NCBI RefSeq assembly: GCF_021366795.1
Contig: NZ_JAHCPS010000001.1
Coordinates: 248,001 to 312,000, forward strand
DNA: 64,000 nt
Origin: Macrococcoides caseolyticum
Lineage (GTDB): Bacteria; Bacillota; Bacilli; Staphylococcales; Staphylococcaceae
Direction of reading: 5' to 3'
How positions within the stretch are numbered: position 1 is the first letter of the stretch; each line of letters starts with the position of its first letter. The notes under the pieces were generated by a model. It was not told the origin of the DNA. It ran no database searches and was given only the letters and a program-made list of their open reading frames with translations. Below are positions 60,350-64,000 of this stretch, piece by piece. Position numbers and translations under genes: made by a program.

Positions 60350-60386
60350 AAAAACATGTCTCAAAACACAGACATGTTGTTTATAC
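60350..60386 (-). terminator. Terminator of the DHA2 exporter gene
   Basis: AACATGTCT pairs with AGACATGTT around eight bases, followed by a run of T on the minus strand. Confidence 0.85.
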
Positions 60387-60408
60387 CCTCTTAAATTTTA
60401 ACAAAACA

Positions 60409-61848
60409 TTATTTTATATTTTCTTCAGGAAGTCCAAATGTATCCCCTTCTGGTGCAACTGATTTCGTAATAAATAACGCAGTAATTAACCCAACGAGCG
60501 TTAAACCAATGGCAAACCAGTAGGCATGATGCACACCACTTGTTAATGCTTCATTCATCTGTTCTTGTGTCGGATGTGATATACCTTCTAAAGCTTTCTT
60601 TTGTCCGTGTGTCATAATACTTACGAATACAGAAATGCCCATAGCACCTGCAATGGGTTGAATCATATTCCCTACAGCCGTACCATGCGGATAAAGTCTC
60701 CTCGGTAATTGATTGATTGCATTTGTGTGACTCGGCATCATAATCATAGAAATACTTAGCATTAACACCATATAAGCCACTATAAATACATAAACACTTA
60801 TACCTGGATGAATCGTTGAATAGAACACCATAACACAAGCTAAAACGAACATCCCAGGAATAATCATTTTTCGAGGACCAATTTTATCAAATATTCGTCC
60901 CATTACCGGACTCATCGCACCATTTAATAATGCCCCGGGTAATAAAATCATTCCCGCAACCTTAGCCGAGAAAGCCATAGGACCTTGTAAATACATAGGC
61001 ATCACAATCTCTGAAGCAAACATTGCCATGACGACAACAACAAAGATAAACATGCCGCGTGCATAGTTCGCATATTTAAAGACGGATAAGTCGAGCAGTG
61101 GTTCATCAAGTTTCTTCTGTCTGAAAGCAAATAAGATCATCGCTACGATACCTGTAATAATAATTGATAGTATTACAGGATTAGAAAATCCACCTGCTGC
61201 TGTACTCACTGAACTAAAGCCATAAATAATCCCGGCAACACCTATCGTTGAAAGACCTACTGATAATATATCAATTTTAGGTTTTGTAACTTCTCCCACA
61301 TTCTCTAAATATTTATAAGCAAAAATAATCGAAAATAAAACAAATGGAACAACCGAGAAGAATAACCAGCGCCAACCTAACACGTCAACAATAACGCCTG
61401 ATAATGTTGGTCCAATCGCTGGTGCGAACATCATGACTAAACCAAAATTCCCCATCACCTTACCACGTTCGTGTGGCGGAAATAAATTGAGCATCGCGTT
61501 CATGATTGTTGGAATCAGTAACCCAGTCCCTGCTGCTTGAATCATACGCCCTGCTAAAATCATCGGGAAATTAACTGCACAACCGGCTATTAAAGTACCC
61601 GTTAAAAAGATTGTCATTAATCCAATAAATAACTGACGTGTCGTAAACCATTGAATGAGTGAAGCCGATAAGGGCATTAATACACCCATGATGAGCATAA
61701 AGCCTGTTGCTAACCATTGAACAGTCGGCGCATCAATATTAAATACATGCATAATTTCTGTTAAAGCAATATTTAATAACGTTTCATTTAAGAACGTAAA
61801 GAAGGCACCAATTAAAAAAGTAATCATAATAATTGTTGATTTTTTCAT
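60409..61848 (-). CDS. DHA2-family multidrug exporter
   Basis: A 479-residue fourteen-helix MFS exporter without an adaptor gene. The first helix has FLNETLLNIALTEIM; motif B is GRMIQAAGTGLLIPTIMNAML, and motif C is FAPAIGPTLSGVIV. It is a paralogue of the exporter at 35-37 kb but lacks its N-terminal extension. Members of this group (LmrB/SdrM-like) export dyes and antibiotics. GGAGGAAAT precedes the ATG, and a terminator-like hairpin sits just before that site. Confidence 0.9.
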   Translation of the reverse strand: MKKSTIIMITFLIGAFFTFLNETLLNIALTEIMHVFNIDAPTVQWLATGFMLIMGVLMPLSASLIQWFTTRQLFIGLMTIFLTGTLIAGCAVNFPMILAGRMIQAAGTGLLIPTIMNAMLNLFPPHERGKVMGNFGLVMMFAPAIGPTLSGVIVDVLGWRWLFFSVVPFVLFSIIFAYKYLENVGEVTKPKIDILSVGLSTIGVAGIIYGFSSVSTAAGGFSNPVILSIIITGIVAMILFAFRQKKLDEPLLDLSVFKYANYARGMFIFVVVVMAMFASEIVMPMYLQGPMAFSAKVAGMILLPGALLNGAMSPVMGRIFDKIGPRKMIIPGMFVLACVMVFYSTIHPGISVYVFIVAYMVLMLSISMIMMPSHTNAINQLPRRLYPHGTAVGNMIQPIAGAMGISVFVSIMTHGQKKALEGISHPTQEQMNEALTSGVHHAYWFAIGLTLVGLITALFITKSVAPEGDTFGLPEENIK

Positions 61849-61857
61849 ATTTCCTCC

Positions 61858-61883
61858 AAAAAAATAATGCGCAAAATGCGCAT
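61858..61883 (-). promoter_or_regulatory. Terminator-like hairpin in the leader of the DHA2 exporter
   Basis: On the minus strand ATGCGCA pairs with TGCGCAT around three bases and is followed by TATTTTTTT, then GGAGG and the ATG. It looks like a small attenuator or a weak terminator within the 5' untranslated region. A promoter TTGATT-17-TACGAT lies upstream. Confidence 0.5.
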
Positions 61884-61957
61884 ATCCTATATTTGTCTAT
61901 ACATCGTACACCATTTAATTTATGGAATCAATCAATTAATTTCAGGATAATGATAAA

Positions 61958-61990
61958 TTTACATTCTCATCATTAATATTTACATTCTCA
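61958..61990. repeat. Two 12-bp direct repeats 21 bp apart
   Basis: TTTACATTCTCA occurs at 61958 and 61979, exactly two helical turns apart, in the space between the divergent DHA2 exporter and the DUF1149-like gene. It suggests a response-regulator or similar binding site. Confidence 0.6.
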
Positions 61991-62072
61991 AAGATAAATA
62001 CATCAACTATCACTTCAGGAATTTACACATTAATATTATAATTAAATTAAATTATAAAAAGGAGCGATAATT

Positions 62073-62450
62073 ATGGAATTAAATAAACAAGTTGTCCATA
62101 TGTTTTTAAAAGAAGTACATGTAAGAGACTTTGAAGATACATCCGTTGAACCAACATCTATGCATCGATTAGATTATGAACAAAGCGAACAGGATCCAAA
62201 TCTTTATGATTTCAGATTAACATTTATGTTTGGCCACTTTGGAACACAAGTTGATGGTGTGATTGAAGCTGCTATCTTAATACAAAGTGAAGATGGCGCG
62301 GCGGTTGATATCCTTTCTGAAATCAAGAAAGAGGAAGCAATGTTTGCGATTCCATTATTCGCTAAAGCCTCTTCAATCATTACTAAATTATCAGAAGACC
62401 GTGGACAATTCCCAATTATCGTCCCAATTGAACTGTGGTTAGAAGAATAA
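62073..62450 (+). CDS. DUF1149/SecB-like protein (tentative)
   Basis: A 125-residue soluble acidic protein. The end, MFAIPLFAKASSIITKLSEDRGQFPIIVPIELWLEE, resembles the closing helix and strand of DUF1149 proteins of Firmicutes, which have a SecB-like fold, and the rest is mostly strands (DFRLTFMFGHFG). The likeness is modest, so the family call is tentative. The site AAAAGGAGCGATAATT precedes the ATG. It stands alone, with a hairpin element right after the stop. Confidence 0.6.
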   Translation: MELNKQVVHMFLKEVHVRDFEDTSVEPTSMHRLDYEQSEQDPNLYDFRLTFMFGHFGTQVDGVIEAAILIQSEDGAAVDILSEIKKEEAMFAIPLFAKASSIITKLSEDRGQFPIIVPIELWLEE

Positions 62451-62578
62451 AATAGGCGTAAGATTAGGCGGTTTGGACCGAACAAATTGGAAGCAGCACT
62501 AAGAAATCGCTCTTTGATTTCGATGGTGCTGCTGAAATTTGACGAGGTCCTGCCTCATCGTCGCCGTAAATAGGCGTA
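62450..62578. mobile_element. Small hairpin element with 11-bp direct repeats (MITE-like)
   Basis: AAATAGGCGTA occurs at 62450-62460 and again at 62568-62578. Between the copies lies a long imperfect inverted repeat: GGACC, AAATT, AGCAGCAC and GAAATC on the left recur as complements on the right (GATTTC, GTGCTGCT, AAATTT, GGTCC). If the direct repeat is a target duplication, removing one copy places the preceding gene's stop next to a terminator. No transposase is present. Confidence 0.55.
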
Positions 62579-62580
62579 GA

Positions 62581-62612
62581 AAAAGCGTAATGGCTATGGC
62601 CATTACGCTTTC
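62581..62612 (-). terminator. Terminator overlapping the stop of the next gene
   Basis: AAAGCGTAATGGC pairs with GCCATTACGCTTT around TATG. The minus-strand gene's stop codon lies inside the stem, and TTTTTC follows on that strand. It may also end the plus-strand gene. Confidence 0.82.
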
Positions 62613-63106
62613 TTCGTAATCTGATTAAAATCAACGACGACTTTATCCAGTTTCTTCGCTGATTGTTTTAATATATTTCGTGCCACCTGATGCTTAGGCT
62701 CTAATTTTAAGATTTGCTTCGCAGTATCAAATGCTTCCTTATCTGAAATCACTGGTTCAGGTACTGCATATAAGAATAACAATTGTAATAAACTTTTGAC
62801 TTCCATCTTATCAGTCATTTCTACTGAACGAACAGCATGATAATAGGCACTTTGAAACGCACCATTGACTTCACTTAATGGATAGACTAATAATAAAAAT
62901 GCTAAATCATGTAATTCAACCGTTTCATCTTCCTTCATGCATTCTAAAATAAACGTATAATACATTACCGATTCACTTTCATGGCATGCACTAACAAACG
63001 CCTCTTCAAACATCATAAAGTCATTCGTTTGCATTAATGCTTTAGTGGCTTCAAAGTCACCATTTAACACGTAATATTCGATTTTCTCTTGTAATTCCGT
63101 GCGCAT
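62603..63106 (-). CDS. Uncharacterised helical (TPR-like) protein
   Basis: A 167-residue soluble protein with repeated helical pairs, for example ELQEKIEYYVLNGDFEATKAL and EAFDTAKQILKLEPKHQVARNIL, the latter like a TPR unit. No family was recognised. AGGAGGTGCAAATA precedes the ATG used here, three codons inside the longest frame. It is alone, with a terminator that overlaps its stop. Confidence 0.7.
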   Translation of the reverse strand: MRTELQEKIEYYVLNGDFEATKALMQTNDFMMFEEAFVSACHESESVMYYTFILECMKEDETVELHDLAFLLLVYPLSEVNGAFQSAYYHAVRSVEMTDKMEVKSLLQLLFLYAVPEPVISDKEAFDTAKQILKLEPKHQVARNILKQSAKKLDKVVVDFNQITKKA

Positions 63107-63190
63107 TATTTGCACCTCCTAACGATTGAACAGCTATGTTATTGTACCATACAAATGATAAAATTCCTATTTTAAAAATAGACATGTGTA

Positions 63191-64000
63191 TTATTTCATA
63201 TACGTAATTTTGCGCCAAAGCCATTCTAACGGACCTTGTTTAAACTGCTTAAAATATATATACGTAAAAGCCATCTGAAAAATAACAATAGATAACGCAA
63301 TCAAATTTACCTCAACTAAATTGAGCTTTCCATATAATTTAAAACCATAAAATACGATGAACATGATCAGACTTTGCATTATATATAATGTAAAGCTCAT
63401 CTTTCCCATTAATTGAAACGGTTTAAAGCAGCGTTTGATCTGTCCATTTTCTGAAAGTAATAGTACCCAAATCATATAACTTATAGATAATAATACCCCA
63501 CCGTAATAAATGTATCCAGAAGATGCAAGTGGACTAATTTCATACGTTATCATTAATTGTTTCAATAATAAACCGATGCATGCTGATACGAAAGAAATCG
63601 TAAGCATCGTAAATTTGTGCAACGTTATGAATCGAAGTAAATTGGCACGAAACACAAACATACCGAGTAAAATGAATGGTAGGACTGATAAACAATAACT
63701 CACAGTATTATCTGGATTAATGGCGCTAAATCCTTCATAAAAGAAAGCAGCATTATAACTAATTATCTTAGAGAAATCCCCATGGGACATCACTTGTAAC
63801 CAATCATTTTGTGATACTTCAAAATTAAAGCGCGATTGATGAAATAAACCTGGTTGCATCATAACTGACAGCATGACAGGTACATTCCTTATCAGCTCAA
63901 TCATCATTAATAATAACGCTACAACAAACGTTACAGCATTCGGTAACATTAAGAAGATAATCCCAATCATGCCGAGCACTGCATACACATTTAAGATATC
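63191..64000 (-). CDS. DUF418 membrane protein (5' part missing)
   Basis: The frame is open to the right edge, where it begins mid-gene with DILNVYAVLGMIGI. The 269 visible residues have about seven hydrophobic helices and end with the DUF418 signature FKQFKQGPLEWLWRKITY. Related YeiB/YxaH proteins are about 380-400 residues, so about 110-130 residues are lost outside the window. The internal GTG near 63988 is not the true start. DUF418 proteins belong to the acyltransferase-like superfamily and have no firm function. Confidence 0.87.
   Translation of the reverse strand, partial: DILNVYAVLGMIGIIFLMLPNAVTFVVALLLMMIELIRNVPVMLSVMMQPGLFHQSRFNFEVSQNDWLQVMSHGDFSKIISYNAAFFYEGFSAINPDNTVSYCLSVLPFILLGMFVFRANLLRFITLHKFTMLTISFVSACIGLLLKQLMITYEISPLASSGYIYYGGVLLSISYMIWVLLLSENGQIKRCFKPFQLMGKMSFTLYIMQSLIMFIVFYGFKLYGKLNLVEVNLIALSIVIFQMAFTYIYFKQFKQGPLEWLWRKITYMK

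Noticed and set aside
1-64000. tRNA, rRNA, CRISPR array, transposase or phage genes
   Set aside because: None was seen on reading. Repeats present are the tandem 62-bp units and single palindromes, which lack CRISPR spacing and cas genes. A tRNAscan or Infernal run would be needed to exclude small RNA genes fully.

Overview
The window reads as chromosome of a low-GC Gram-positive bacterium of the Staphylococcaceae. The uppP gene followed by a MgrA-like MarR regulator, the pflBA pair, the metNIQ operon, a gntRKP operon, GGAGG-type ribosome sites and strong AT bias all point there. The two secreted M6 metalloproteases are not what I expect in Staphylococcus aureus, so Macrococcus or Mammaliicoccus-like relatives are more likely. 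I cannot fix the genus from sequence alone. I saw no rRNA, tRNA, insertion sequence, prophage or CRISPR array.

Layout. 1-7.6 kb: cydDC exporter (cydC cut by the window edge), uppP, a cysteine-less MgrA-like regulator, a coiled-coil protein, a UPF0178 protein, two acetyltransferases, a LOG-family enzyme and a DUF523 protein. 7.7-14.9 kb: a block of secreted products on the minus strand, with two M6 metalloproteases, two lipoproteins and a small unknown. 15-22.4 kb: cupin, CorA, the anaerobic pflBA operon with two operator-like sites, and a CPA1 antiporter. 22.5-27.1 kb: DinB protein, a second RsgA-type GTPase behind a complete-looking leader-peptide attenuator, and a PadR regulator followed by three tandem DUF1129 membrane proteins. 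27.1-33.5 kb: DUF456 and a sugar-efflux-like MFS protein, a small alarmone synthetase paired with a PP2C phosphatase, LysR and TatD genes, three 62-bp tandem repeats, and a Pseudomonas-type tryptophanyl-tRNA synthetase under a Trp T-box.

33.6-47.3 kb: a short-chain dehydrogenase with a sigma-B-like promoter, a DUF402 protein, an EmrAB-type exporter with divergent TetR, a secreted glucosaminidase, metNIQ under a SAM riboswitch, a phospholipase-D-like protein and a GntR/ABC cluster. 47.4-64 kb: SDR, DUF1697, YebC2-type protein, Bax-inhibitor-1 protein, gntRKP with a near-consensus GntR operator and two cre-like sites, the Pit phosphate transporter with its DUF47 partner, an esterase, a YkvI-type transporter, a second DHA2 exporter, a DUF1149-like protein followed by a small hairpin element with 11-bp direct repeats, and a DUF418 protein cut by the right edge.

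Regulatory RNA stands out: a T-box, a SAM riboswitch and a mutually exclusive leader/anti-terminator/terminator array in front of the second rsgA. The last is the best candidate for an undescribed system, because it suggests that a 30S-assembly GTPase paralogue is induced when ribosomes stall early on a 19-codon leader. Second best is the foreign-looking TrpRS, which may be a resistance-type enzyme. Many starts were moved inward from the longest open frame because a good ribosome site lies inside it.
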